The notes: generated from the letters alone by a model not told the origin. Positions 37,644-46,352 are shown, counted from the stretch's first letter. The stretch is 64,000 nucleotides of DNA from Chitinophaga sp. sic0106 (GCF_019219075.1 NZ_JAHUWJ010000005.1:186001-250000); one strand, 5' to 3'. Made by a program: numbers and translations.

Positions 37644-38321
37644 CTATTTTATGCCGTACATCAATTTAATTTGCTCAACATCCTTTTGATCTCTGGCCCG
37701 TTGTAGTACCAGTTTCTTATTCTCATTATTAAAAGCTCGTAGATCGTTCAGGTTTACGTCGATACTTTCAGCCACACCGTTCAATATCTCTATTCTTTTC
37801 CCGTCCGTCATTTTTGTCGAAAAGGAATTGATGACAAGAAACAGGTTATCGATATTCTTCAAACTCTCATCAATGATCCCTGTATAAACTTCTGTCATGT
37901 AATCAATTTCCTTTGCAGTAAAATGCTTATCCTTACGGAACAGGGCAAACGCCTTGTTGTATTCATCAACAATTGCGATTTGCTTATTAATAATTTCCTT
38001 CACGCGCTTGTACCCGCTGATCGCTTGCTTCACCTTGTTTAACTCATCGAAGTATTGCTGGTATTGCTCTTTGTGTTTTTTAGTCCAATCTGATATTTCA
38101 TCCAGTTTGAGCTTCGTGAGTATATTCTCAACCTCTTTCTGCGCATTTTGTAACCAAATTGTTTTATTCTGCAACCTCTGTACAGCCAGGTCAGCAGCTT
38201 TGATTGCAGCAATCAATGCTTGACGAGCGACCTCCCATATAATCGCGTGGCTCTTTTTAGTCGGCGCAAGCACCATACAGAAACAAAGAACCAACCCCAC
38301 AACTACCTTTTTCATACACAT
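37644..38321 (-). CDS. traI: TraI-like secreted transfer protein, paralogue 1 (DUF4141-like)
   Basis: 225 residues; signal peptide cleaved about residue 26 (TKKSHA). The segment IIWEVARQALIAAIKAADLAVQRLQNKTIWLQNAQKEVEN is the typical start of Bacteroidota TraI (DUF4141). YKRVKEIINKQIAIVDEYNKAF and EIDYMTEVYTGIIDESLKNIDNLFLVINSFSTKM match the two downstream paralogues. Long coiled-coil helices suggest a VirB5-like pilus-associated or scaffold role. It lies just after traG. Confidence 0.82.
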   Translation of the reverse strand: MCMKKVVVGLVLCFCMVLAPTKKSHAIIWEVARQALIAAIKAADLAVQRLQNKTIWLQNAQKEVENILTKLKLDEISDWTKKHKEQYQQYFDELNKVKQAISGYKRVKEIINKQIAIVDEYNKAFALFRKDKHFTAKEIDYMTEVYTGIIDESLKNIDNLFLVINSFSTKMTDGKRIEILNGVAESIDVNLNDLRAFNNENKKLVLQRARDQKDVEQIKLMYGIK

Positions 38322-38333
38322 TTAAATTAGGCG

Positions 38334-40781
38334 TTACACAATTTTTTCCCTATCCTGCACCATTTGTTCAATAGCCTTCTCCATACTACCAAGACTTTCG
38401 GCATACTCCAATACCTTCACACGTTCCCTGCCTTCTGTAGTGAATGCGAAATATTCTTGCGGGCATAAATCATTTTTATATACTTTGGCAATCTGTCCTC
38501 CGATCTCCATGAATATTTCACGGTTGTCTTTATTCACACTTAACAGAATGGACTTCGCTTTTTCTGACAGCCCAAGCACTGCCTGTAACTGATCGAACTT
38601 ATTCATGAACTTCCTCATGTCCATAAGAATCTTCACATCAGCGTTTGCGATGATTGCATCCTTTATTACGGGTGAAGAAATCAAATCGTCTAATTCCTGA
38701 GTGATGACTATGGGAACACCATTGAACTTCCGAAACGTTTTGAATCCGTATTTGGTAAACTCCGCCATCGAGGGCTTCGCAATGGCCTTCCACGCTTCAT
38801 CAATGACGAATACTTTTCTGATTCCATGTAGCTTGCGAACCTTTGAAATGAATAGCTCCATACAGATCAGGGTAACAACACTAAAAAGTACCGGATGATC
38901 CTTTATATTGTCCATCTCTATGACTGTGAACCGCTGATTCAGTAAGTCTTGTTTCCCTTCCGCATTGAGGAGATAATCAAATTCGCCACCCTTATAAAAA
39001 GGACGAAGCACATAGAGAAAGTTATCTATATCAAAATCACGATCTTTAAGCCTGTGAAGTTTCAGTTCGTCAATGAAAAAGTTCTGGAGATATTCATAAA
39101 ACGTATTGAAGCAAGGGAACAAATCGGCATTTCCAGCGAGATGTTTGTAATAGCCCGTCAGTGCATTGGACAGTGCGACATATTCAGACCGATTAAAGGA
39201 TTCACTTTCCTGTTTCCATAAGGCCACCAGCAATGACTTCAGACTTTCTTTCTTCTCTGTATCAAGCGCCTGCCCCTCTGGAATGTAAAACGGATTGAAT
39301 CGAATGGGATTTTGTTCTGTGTAGGTAAAGTAATAGCCACCGACAAGATCACACAGCCCCCGGTAGCTGCCGCCAATATCCAGAATCACACAATGCGCTC
39401 CCTGCTCATACATGGAATTTAGCATGTGATTTACAGTCATGCTCTTACCTCCGCCTGACGTTCCGCAAACCAGCGTTCCCATGTTGGAGCTGATGCCCTT
39501 CATACGTGGCGCTGTATATGGATCGACAAATACCGGCTTACCTGTCAGCCTATCACAGAAACGAATACTTTCCTTCGGATCATCAGACCGATAGTTGCTC
39601 TCCAAATTCAGAAAGCAGCAAGCCTGTTCCGCGAACGTATCGAACGTATCGTTGGCCGGAAAATCGGCAGCATTACCGGGAATACCACTCCAAAAAATCT
39701 GAGCAGCCCCGATTGTTTCCTGTTTTGCGACGGCATCCATTTGCGCCAACGCGGAAGTGATAAGGTTACGAATATCTTTTTCTTCCTCCGGTGATTCAGA
39801 CCAGGCCAAAACATTGAAGTGCGCCTTAACAGGTAATCGCTGTTGGCTGATCGCCTCATTTAAAAACTCATTTACGGCATCCCGGCTGATAGCATTCTCC
39901 CTGCTGTATGCAGCTAAAGACTGCAACCGTAGACGCTTGCCCTCAAACTTTTTGAGCGTCTGCTGCGCATCATCGATGATTATATACTGATTATAGATAT
40001 GATTACAGGGAAGCAGCAAACCGAGGTGAGAAGCAAAGCCAATTGAAAACTTTGTTCGGTCGGTGCTAAACTTGTCATAGTTGATCCGTGAACCGCAGAA
40101 GGAGGGTAAGCTATCGTTACCGGATAAGGTAAATAGCTGGCAACGCTTCTTTCCGATCATAACCTTATCCCGAAGCTCAACATCCTGCACCATCAGCTCG
40201 TCGTCTTTATCCAGGAGAAAAATATATTTCTCCGGTAGGCCCGCACTCCGATCATGGCTTTTCAACTCATCATCACCCAAACGGTTCAAGATTATACCAG
40301 TATCACCCAACACTTTCTGAAACTGTCCCGCAACATCTTCAAACTCTTGTAGGGCAACTTCGCTCAGCGTCTGCGCCGGAACTATATTCGGTCTTACGAG
40401 GTTTGACATAAGAGAGGTAGATCCTTTACGTGCGGACGACCGCTTTGTAATCATGATATAACACTGGTGATCCAGAAAGGGGCGGTTATTGAAGTACTCC
40501 TGACTGCGTTTCTTCAGGAAGCTGTCTGCATCTGAGAAACTACCTTTATACCGATTCTTAACAAACCAGTCCTGCTTATGAAATACCGTATTCTTCGGCA
40601 AGAGCTTTATTGCCTTTATCAACCCCTGATGCCATGTTTCAAAGTCCTCTGAATGACCAGTGAATATCTCCGGTAGATCAACCCGAAACGCAATTGTTAT
40701 ATCCCCTTGCTTACTAAGTATGCAATTATGCTCAATATCAGCTATGGGGTAAATATCTTTCATCCACTTTTCCATCTTCAC
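38334..40781 (-). CDS. traG: TraG-family conjugative transposon ATPase (VirB4-like)
   Basis: 815 residues. The N-terminal VirB4 domain (about 1-400, DIYPIADIEHNCILSKQGDITIAF) is followed by a P-loop ATPase. Walker A is GTSGGGKS (440-447, Lys446), Walker B VFVIDEAWKAIAKP, and ITQELDDLISSPVIKDAI is the sensor-like region. Family members energise pilus assembly and substrate transfer at the inner membrane. In CTnDOT nomenclature TraG is this VirB4-type protein, not the coupling protein. Length is normal. Confidence 0.95.
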   Translation of the reverse strand: MKMEKWMKDIYPIADIEHNCILSKQGDITIAFRVDLPEIFTGHSEDFETWHQGLIKAIKLLPKNTVFHKQDWFVKNRYKGSFSDADSFLKKRSQEYFNNRPFLDHQCYIMITKRSSARKGSTSLMSNLVRPNIVPAQTLSEVALQEFEDVAGQFQKVLGDTGIILNRLGDDELKSHDRSAGLPEKYIFLLDKDDELMVQDVELRDKVMIGKKRCQLFTLSGNDSLPSFCGSRINYDKFSTDRTKFSIGFASHLGLLLPCNHIYNQYIIIDDAQQTLKKFEGKRLRLQSLAAYSRENAISRDAVNEFLNEAISQQRLPVKAHFNVLAWSESPEEEKDIRNLITSALAQMDAVAKQETIGAAQIFWSGIPGNAADFPANDTFDTFAEQACCFLNLESNYRSDDPKESIRFCDRLTGKPVFVDPYTAPRMKGISSNMGTLVCGTSGGGKSMTVNHMLNSMYEQGAHCVILDIGGSYRGLCDLVGGYYFTYTEQNPIRFNPFYIPEGQALDTEKKESLKSLLVALWKQESESFNRSEYVALSNALTGYYKHLAGNADLFPCFNTFYEYLQNFFIDELKLHRLKDRDFDIDNFLYVLRPFYKGGEFDYLLNAEGKQDLLNQRFTVIEMDNIKDHPVLFSVVTLICMELFISKVRKLHGIRKVFVIDEAWKAIAKPSMAEFTKYGFKTFRKFNGVPIVITQELDDLISSPVIKDAIIANADVKILMDMRKFMNKFDQLQAVLGLSEKAKSILLSVNKDNREIFMEIGGQIAKVYKNDLCPQEYFAFTTEGRERVKVLEYAESLGSMEKAIEQMVQDREKIV

Positions 40782-40815
40782 AAATCATTTTTATCTACCA
40801 TTAGAAATAAGAGCG

Positions 40816-41148
40816 TCACGTCCGCTTAGAAACTGATTGCCCTTTAAAAACAATGCGGTCGTTACTCTTAACGACTTTCGGTATTCCCCTTCTGGCAATT
40901 TTCTTCATCATCCCATGCTCACCATACTTATTACTTAACTTGTAGACGTGCATAAAGAGAAATACCGTAAGACCAGCCACTAGAGCAATACAGATGTAGG
41001 AGTTCACACCAGCCAAATAGAGTATGGCAAACAGTAGTAACGACAAAACTAAGCCGCCGCCGAGATACCATATGTACTGAGCTTTCAGACCCTTAAACTC
41101 AATCGCATTATTAACTCCCTTATTGATTTTGTATACACTGTTTGCCAT
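40816..41148 (-). CDS. traF: Conjugative transposon protein TraF (VirB3-like, DUF4133)
   Basis: 110 residues: VYKINKGVNNAIEFKGLKAQYIWYLGGGL is the diagnostic start of Bacteroidota TraF. Two transmembrane helices follow (about 29-70). A basic C-terminus (KKIARRGIPKVVKSNDRIVFKG) lies in the cytoplasm. VirB3-like proteins work with the VirB4 ATPase, which is encoded next. Confidence 0.92.
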   Translation of the reverse strand: MANSVYKINKGVNNAIEFKGLKAQYIWYLGGGLVLSLLLFAILYLAGVNSYICIALVAGLTVFLFMHVYKLSNKYGEHGMMKKIARRGIPKVVKSNDRIVFKGQSVSKRT

Positions 41149-41153
41149 CTTAC

Positions 41154-41489
41154 TCAGTTTATGCCAAAGAATGACTTTAACACCGTCGCTACAACAACGA
41201 GAAAAACACAGCTACCGAACCACGCGGCGGCTGTGGAACCTGTGTCGGGGTGCCCGTTCGACCATTTCTGATACACGCGGACGGCCCCGATCAATCCGAG
41301 TATTGCACCTACAGCATACATGAGATCACATCCAACATCAAAGTATCCACGCACTTTGGTGTTAGCTTCCTGAATACCGGCTTTACCGTCCTGCGCATAT
41401 ACGCATACCGTAACCATTACTGAAACTGCTGTCATCACCGACCTTTGCAGCAGTCGCTTACCAAAGCGATCAATCATCTTCATTTTCAT
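41154..41489 (-). CDS. traE: Conjugative transposon protein TraE (VirB2-like pilin, DUF4134)
   Basis: About 111 residues from the ATG at 41489 (MKMKMIDRFGKRLL). A signal peptide ends after VCVYAQ. The mature part has DVGCDLMYAVGAILGLIGAVRVYQKWSNGHPDTGSTAAAWFGSCVF, the conserved block of Bacteroidota TraE. Two hydrophobic helices make it a VirB2-like pilin subunit. The frame stays open upstream to 41708, but that part has no pilin features and overlaps two large stem-loops, so I treat it as leader. It opens the transfer operon. Confidence 0.92.
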   Translation of the reverse strand: MKMKMIDRFGKRLLQRSVMTAVSVMVTVCVYAQDGKAGIQEANTKVRGYFDVGCDLMYAVGAILGLIGAVRVYQKWSNGHPDTGSTAAAWFGSCVFLVVVATVLKSFFGIN

Positions 41490-41704
41490 ACACACTTCGC
41501 TTTTATTGTTATCAAAAAAGTATGGGCATAAAAAGGCCCTGCGCACTACCTGACCCGATTTCACAAACCATTCAACACTATCAGGTAACGGCAGGGCCGA
41601 ACGCAGACAACTAGCTGCGTGACTGGAAAGAAACACTCCGCACCTAACCCCTCGCACTTGGTTTTCCTGCACACAGGTGCCGACGAGTGTTTCTAATGTG
41701 GCGT
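41490..41704 (-). ncRNA. Structured leader upstream of traE with two large stem-loops
   Basis: Read on the minus strand, domain I pairs agaaacactc with gagtgtttct (41629-41694) and an inner gcacct/aggtgc. Domain II pairs ggccctg with cagggcc (41535-41598) and an inner tacctga/tcaggta, then TTTTTAT follows. Both domains have the same plan: outer stem, internal loop, inner stem with ACCTG/AGGT, and a 27-29 nt terminal loop. Domain II plus the T run has the form of an intrinsic terminator, so it may gate transcription into traE. I recognise no known RNA family. Confidence 0.5.
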
Positions 41705-42136
41705 TCACTCATCCCACATAGCACTCAATTCATCCGCGCTGAAATGAATGCCACACTGACTTTCAGCAATAACTTCGATTAGATTCGTGATTCCATTTTG
41801 GTAAATACTTCCCTTAGTCCTGGGATACTTTCTTAACAGCTTCTTTATACTGCTGGATAAATCCCACTTATTCATCCTTTCTTTTCCCGCTTGGCTAACC
41901 AATGCCTGTAGTTCATCTACGAGTGAATGAACCGGTGCCATAGTCGCTGCATCCTGATTTTCACTATCGCCTTCCTTCTCTTTGAAAAGAACACTATCAA
42001 CTGCCTTCTTCTCCTCAACCTTTCTTTTCTTTTTCAGAATCGAACCACCTTTCACGCGAAAGAAAAAGAGAACAATTGCGTAATAGATTACCAGCAGTAA
42101 GCATAGCCACAACAGGTAAGTTGTCCATGTTATCAT
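41705..42136 (-). CDS. Single-pass membrane protein upstream of traE, unknown function
   Basis: 143 residues. An N-terminal transmembrane helix (YLLWLCLLLVIYYAIVLFFF, about 7-27) is followed by a basic stretch (KKKRKVEEKKAVDS) and a soluble helical domain ending ECGIH-like SQCGIHFSADELSAMWDE. It has no recognised motif. The gene is on the same strand as the transfer operon and ends just before the structured traE leader. It may be a regulator or anchor of the apparatus; this is positional inference. Confidence 0.65.
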   Translation of the reverse strand: MITWTTYLLWLCLLLVIYYAIVLFFFRVKGGSILKKKRKVEEKKAVDSVLFKEKEGDSENQDAATMAPVHSLVDELQALVSQAGKERMNKWDLSSSIKKLLRKYPRTKGSIYQNGITNLIEVIAESQCGIHFSADELSAMWDE

Positions 42137-42553
42137 AGTGCATCGTTTTTATTGCTACACAAAAATGATATAGTTCACAACCTGTTTTTCACACTATGAA
42201 CCGAAGTGGTGGAAATAAATATTTGAACTGGATAGGATCAGTAGAAACCTGTAGGTGGGCAGAAAACATGCGTGCATACATATATTTATATATGCCCTGC
42301 CGCGCACGCATACATCCTCATTACAGTAGCCCGAATGCTCCGGTAGAAAATGCCGGGAGAAAGAATGCGTGCATCCATATTCACCGTATATACATACAAT
42401 ACACGCATACATCGGTCACGAAGGGAGCAATAAAAATTCCCACTTCGGGCCGAAGTGGGAATTTTTAAATTGTTTCACGAAAAGCCGCCATAGTAGCGGC
42501 ATAATGTGGTATAAGCTAGATTGGTACTGATTTGCAGCAGTGTCCTGGTGCTA
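42137..42553. promoter_or_regulatory. Repeat-rich non-coding region between rteC and the transfer genes
   Basis: No gene is supported in these 417 bp. Two units of an inverted repeat occur 97 bp apart: ATGCGTGC (42268-42275) with GCACGCAT (42304-42311), and ATGCGTGC (42365-42372) with CACGCAT (42402-42408). Between them ctccgg pairs with ccgggag around a short loop. A 15-bp terminator hairpin lies at 42432-42466. The region could hold the transfer-operon promoter, an operator, or the origin of transfer; nothing decides between these. Confidence 0.5.
42432..42466. terminator. Terminator downstream of the rteC-type gene
   Basis: aaaaattcccacttc pairs perfectly with gaagtgggaattttt around a 5-nt loop, with A and T tracts at the ends, so it works in both directions. 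It separates the RteC gene from the repeat region. Confidence 0.85.
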
Positions 42554-43423
42554 CTATTGCTTCGGGTTCTCATCCCAATAGTTCATTCGGTCTTCGAGCC
42601 GATCTATCAATTGATTTAGGAAAGAAACGCGATCCTTCTTCCTTAACCGGATTTCCTGAAAGGTGCGGTAGAAATTTCCTAAGTCGATATTAAATGCCTG
42701 CGAAATTTCAACAACAATATCTTTTACATCCGCATTTCCATCGTTTAATACGCCTGCACTATACAGTGCATAAATAAGTTCCGTAAGAGCAGTCTTTGAA
42801 CCAGTCCAACGCAATCCTTTACTCGGTTGATTTTGTATAAAACCCAAAGTTTGTTGCACCGTATCCACTAAAGCCAACTGCCTATACAGATAATCACAGT
42901 AGGCTTCATCAGCAACAAATTCTGAGATTGTACTATCATGTAGAGTTTGGAAAGAGGTATCTACTATCATGTAGGATTCTTCCGTGTATTGCAAATCGCC
43001 TGACCGCCTGAGAAAATACACCTTGTCCATCAGTGTTTGTCCTGACTTGTAATAAGAGTATAGAGCGGCATTTTTCTTGTAATGTTTCTTCACCTTACGG
43101 ATCTCACCCCTGAAATATTTACTTGCATTAATCTTGTCTACATTCAACGGTCGCTTCACTTCCAGATCATAAAGTTTCTGAAAGAAAATTAATTTGCTCA
43201 TAAACTGAGGCTTCACTTCTTTGAAAAAAGAAATTTCCGTTTCTTCATCGGCAAACCCATGTTCGATAACGTGTTGCCTTAAATGCTCCAAAGCAAATTT
43301 CGCTGTTTCAATTCCACGGCGTGCATATTCAATTGGGCTAAGACCTTCTTTCTCTATCCTTTCCAGCTCATTTACCATTTCGCTATGGAGCGATACATAA
43401 TTTGAATATCGCTGCTTCTGCAT
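42554..43423 (-). CDS. rteC: RteC-type regulator of conjugative transposon transfer
   Basis: About 289 residues from the ATG at 43423 (MQKQRYSNYVSLHSEM). An in-frame upstream ATG at 43477 would lie inside a good promoter (43449-43478), so it is rejected. The C-terminal half has the RteC signature: KSGQTLMDKVYFLRR, LRWTGSKTALTELIYALYSAGVLN, FNIDLGNFYRTFQEIRLRKKDRVSFLNQL. RteC of CTnDOT binds DNA with a winged-helix C-terminal domain and switches on excision genes. Here it likely controls excision or transfer of this element; no tet resistance or rteAB genes are in view. Confidence 0.92.
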   Translation of the reverse strand: MQKQRYSNYVSLHSEMVNELERIEKEGLSPIEYARRGIETAKFALEHLRQHVIEHGFADEETEISFFKEVKPQFMSKLIFFQKLYDLEVKRPLNVDKINASKYFRGEIRKVKKHYKKNAALYSYYKSGQTLMDKVYFLRRSGDLQYTEESYMIVDTSFQTLHDSTISEFVADEAYCDYLYRQLALVDTVQQTLGFIQNQPSKGLRWTGSKTALTELIYALYSAGVLNDGNADVKDIVVEISQAFNIDLGNFYRTFQEIRLRKKDRVSFLNQLIDRLEDRMNYWDENPKQ

Positions 43424-43448
43424 AGGGAATAGTTTTTTAACTTTATAT

Positions 43449-43478
43449 ACAATGTATTCACCGCAAATGCTGTGCAAA
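43449..43478 (-). promoter_or_regulatory. Promoter of the rteC-type gene
   Basis: On the minus strand TTTG (43475-43478) is followed after 18 bp by TACATTGT (43449-43456), close to the Bacteroidota TTTG/TAnnTTTG pair. The start codon at 43423 lies about 25 bp downstream. Confidence 0.5.
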
Positions 43479-43693
43479 TGAGCTTTTTACCTATAGCAAA
43501 AAGGAAATTAAAAACAGCAAATCGGCAATTTTTTTACTGCGTTTTATTTGACCTTCATTTTCTTAAATTTCAGTTGGCAGTTACGATACTTTGACGAAGT
43601 TGTACCAAAATCAGAAGTGGATAAATTTTAAGCATGTAGATTGCTATAAGCATAGTTTTTGTATGCTGTAGATATACCTTAAATATTCCTGAC

Positions 43694-44125
43694 ATGGATA
43701 TAAATAGCAATGATATTCCAGAAGGAGCGATTATGTGGAGAGGGAGTAAAGAGGAATTTATAGAATTTGTAATGATTGTAACCGATTATAGTATTTGCAC
43801 CAATGATAAAATTGCCTCACCAAGTAAGGCAAGATTTATGGAGCTGTGCGATGCTTTGGGCAATGAGCTTTTGAAATTCTTCAAAGTAGATATTTCACCT
43901 CATGCTACTTTCAAAATAATGCGAGAAAACACACCAATAAATTACCGCTTCACGAAACGAATAGTTCGGATCATGAAGCGGTTAAAGGAAGACGAACAAT
44001 TTATACTATTACTCGAAGCAAGAGGTATTATGCCATCCGTTGAGTACGTTACTGAAGAGGTTATTAAGTGGAGCAATGCTGAAAAGATTGCTACGATCCT
44101 TTGGTTGCATATTCGGCAAGTTTAG
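43694..44125 (+). CDS. Protein of unknown function divergent from rteC
   Basis: 143 residues, no signal peptide or membrane helix. Recognisable features are an acidic, helical N-terminus (MDINSNDIPEGAIMWRGSKEEFIEFVMIV), a central KARFMELCDALGNELLKFF, and RFTKRIVRIMKRLKEDEQFILLLEARG near the end. It is plus-strand, facing the minus-strand gene that follows (4-bp overlap at the 3' ends). The phrase PINYRFTKR and spacing suggest a small element-encoded regulator, but I cannot assign a family. Confidence 0.6.
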   Translation: MDINSNDIPEGAIMWRGSKEEFIEFVMIVTDYSICTNDKIASPSKARFMELCDALGNELLKFFKVDISPHATFKIMRENTPINYRFTKRIVRIMKRLKEDEQFILLLEARGIMPSVEYVTEEVIKWSNAEKIATILWLHIRQV

Positions 44126-44649
44126 GTATAAATCAAATTCAGTAATGCGTTTATGCAAAGGAAAAACGATATAGATGAATGCCTATTTCTATCGTCAGGC
44201 TCCTTTAATGTAACTACGGCTTCCAACATATCCGTAACCTCAGCCAAAGCATACAACCGAATGTGCTTTTCTGAAAACATTTTCAATACACCCTCAAGAT
44301 TGCTCTTTTCATTTTTTGTGAGAATCGCACACCGATTAAATTTCTTCCATTCTTTTTTGTATTCAGCAGGTATACGCTGCAACTGCTTTTTCTTATGCTT
44401 ACTCATCACATAAAAAACTTCAATTACCTTTTCCAAATCTGCACAAAACTCGATCAATTGCCTTCGCTCGTTACCGCTATCATACATACCAATCTCATTC
44501 ACCAAAGCAGCATACTTCCAGTAATCCAACTGTTCTTTCAGCCCATCAAGATCGAAATACTCAAATATCGTCCGTAGGATCTTCTTTCGCTTTCCTGATA
44601 GCCGAAAACATAGCGAATACTTCTTTCCCTGAAAATTTGGCTTTTCCAT
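44122..44649 (-). CDS. Protein of unknown function
   Basis: 175 residues, rich in Lys, Glu and Leu, predicted alpha-helical. Distinct segments are RLSGKRKKILRTIFEYFDLDGLKEQLDYW, FCADLEKVIEVFYVMSKHKKKQL and LYALAEVTDMLEAVVTLKEPDDRNRH. No catalytic or DNA-binding motif is evident. Its 3' end overlaps the plus-strand neighbour; upstream, 21 bp away, is the HEPN-type gene, so it could be a partner of that protein. Confidence 0.55.
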   Translation of the reverse strand: MEKPNFQGKKYSLCFRLSGKRKKILRTIFEYFDLDGLKEQLDYWKYAALVNEIGMYDSGNERRQLIEFCADLEKVIEVFYVMSKHKKKQLQRIPAEYKKEWKKFNRCAILTKNEKSNLEGVLKMFSEKHIRLYALAEVTDMLEAVVTLKEPDDRNRHSSISFFLCINALLNLIYT

Positions 44650-44670
44650 GTTGCTATCAAATTTACAATA

Positions 44671-45534
44671 TTATTCCTGCTCAGGAACATCCAGAAGCCC
44701 CGACTTTCCTGCATCTATAAGTATATCCAGCACCAGTTGGGCCTTCTCCTTCAATTTTAGGACATACAGCATAGGAGGAGAAAAGTCATAAGCGTATCGC
44801 GCACCTACATATGATTTTTGCAACGTTTCCAGCAGCTTTTTACTGTCTGCCTGGTCAATAGGAAAAACTTCCAGCAAACGATACGTAACCAATCCAGCAT
44901 ACCTTAGTAACCGATCAATACTATGGGTATCTACAACAAAGCCGCTTCCAATTAATACAAGTGTTTTAAGTGATTGCTCAAAACACTGATGTATCATGAA
45001 AGTTGCAAGTTCACCTTCTTCACGAGCAAGATAGAGGTCAGCACCGGCGAGAAATTCTTTTGCTCGATGGACTGTTTTTTTGTATTCTTTCTGACCGTCG
45101 CGTGGTGCTTTTACTTTAATATCATTCAAATCCGGCAACTCCACATTTCCAGCGTCATAGAAAACCGCACCTGCGCTATGTGCCGATGTTGCGAATATGT
45201 TACCTTCTTTATACTTTTCCACGAATGGTAGCAACTCCATCACAATTATTGTCACTCTTGCAATATGCGCACACCGCTGTTCTAAAATATCCTCCCATTC
45301 ACTCATACGCCTACCTTCTCCATCTTTTGTTATAACGAGAAGAAAATAATCACCCATGTAATGTGATGCAGGAGATGTACAATTAAAGATTGTTTCTGTT
45401 CGTCGTTGGTACAATGACGAACCAAGTAAATAAATTATTTCTGTGGCTACGGAGTTCTTTATGATCCTTACAATTTCTGTTTGCGGATTCTGAAACAAAC
45501 TGTTGTGAGTGCTGAATAAATTAAACGGTCGCAT
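44671..45534 (-). CDS. HEPN-domain protein with N-terminal nucleotidyltransferase-like region
   Basis: 287 residues. The N-terminal 120 residues (YLLGSSLYQRRTETIF, YFLLVITKDGEG) resemble a degenerate minimal-nucleotidyltransferase fold. The C-terminal half is a HEPN four-helix domain: KKTVHRAKEFLAGADLYLAREEGELATFMIHQCFEQSLKTLVLI and VGARYAYDFSPPMLY. HEPN domains are often RNases in toxin or defence systems. The classical R-x4-6-H motif is not evident, so catalysis is doubtful. The downstream 175-residue gene may be its partner. Confidence 0.75.
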   Translation of the reverse strand: MRPFNLFSTHNSLFQNPQTEIVRIIKNSVATEIIYLLGSSLYQRRTETIFNCTSPASHYMGDYFLLVITKDGEGRRMSEWEDILEQRCAHIARVTIIVMELLPFVEKYKEGNIFATSAHSAGAVFYDAGNVELPDLNDIKVKAPRDGQKEYKKTVHRAKEFLAGADLYLAREEGELATFMIHQCFEQSLKTLVLIGSGFVVDTHSIDRLLRYAGLVTYRLLEVFPIDQADSKKLLETLQKSYVGARYAYDFSPPMLYVLKLKEKAQLVLDILIDAGKSGLLDVPEQE

Positions 45535-45626
45535 ATCTAAATTGATTTTAATGATAAGTATTCAATTATTTTACTTTTAAAATGTGCTGTTGCTATTTCC
45601 ATCTTTCACTATCGAGGAATAGCAAG

Positions 45627-46352
45627 CTACGAAGTGCCTTCCGGCGTTTTGATGGGCCTGATCTTACCAATAAGGTCAGCAACTCGTGAGCTGAGTATCT
45701 CCATATTCTCACGTACAAGCGATCCAATCATATCTGCCTCTGCGTTTGATAGTTTAGCATCAGTATGCTGTTTCCTATAGTAAGTAGAAATTGACCAGTT
45801 ACATTGTTCCATTACTTCATTTCTGATCTTTATCAAAACATCTTCCATAGTGGTTTGCAAATCGCCCAGTATATTGTAGGCACTTCGGTGTGACGAGCAT
45901 CCTGCGTTTGACGGAGTATTGTAACGCTCCCGATGCCGTTCTGTTTGATTTCGATACGAGGGTGAGAATATGGGTACTTCCTTACAGTCGCCATTTTCTG
46001 GTAAATCGACAGCATATCTTTTTTTGCTACGGTTATTACTTCCCGGCGGGCGGCCCACTCTTTTTTTTCGCTCCCCACTTCCCACTGGCTCATTCTGGAA
46101 TCTTTGCAGAGGCAACGAAGGAATGATATAACGATTCCTTTCCTCCAAAGTAGAGGGCGATGTAGGTTCATTTGTTACAGGATCATACTTAGGCCGTACA
46201 CCTAATGATTTCCAATTACCCGGCTTTGTCGGAACACCTGGATTCTCCTTTTTGGGTCTGCCTCGCTTCCCGTTCGGACGTTCCTTATCTTTGCGACCGC
46301 TGTACAGATCATCATCGGAGTAATCGAAATCCAGATCATCAGCATAATTCAT
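45627..46352 (-). CDS. AT-hook DNA-binding protein
   Basis: 241 residues. An acidic N-terminus (DDLDFDYSDDDLYSG) is followed by two AT-hook motifs: KRGRPKK (29-35) and RVGRPPG (98-104), each with the G-R-P core that inserts into the minor groove of A+T-rich DNA. The C-terminal part (MEDVLIKIRNEVMEQCNWSISTYYRKQ, EADMIGSLVRENMEILSSRVADLIGK) looks helical and may dimerise or read DNA. It lies with a small gene and the SWIM protein. It is likely a nucleoid-type or regulatory protein of the element. Confidence 0.75.
   Translation of the reverse strand: MNYADDLDFDYSDDDLYSGRKDKERPNGKRGRPKKENPGVPTKPGNWKSLGVRPKYDPVTNEPTSPSTLEERNRYIIPSLPLQRFQNEPVGSGERKKRVGRPPGSNNRSKKRYAVDLPENGDCKEVPIFSPSYRNQTERHRERYNTPSNAGCSSHRSAYNILGDLQTTMEDVLIKIRNEVMEQCNWSISTYYRKQHTDAKLSNAEADMIGSLVRENMEILSSRVADLIGKIRPIKTPEGTS

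Noticed and set aside
41490..41708. TraE with a 73-residue N-terminal extension starting at 41708
   Set aside because: The extension precedes a clear signal peptide and overlaps two large stem-loops; the start at 41489 suits the pilin.
42196..42468. Plus-strand frame of 90 codons in the repeat region
   Set aside because: It spans the inverted repeats and runs through the terminator; no protein features.
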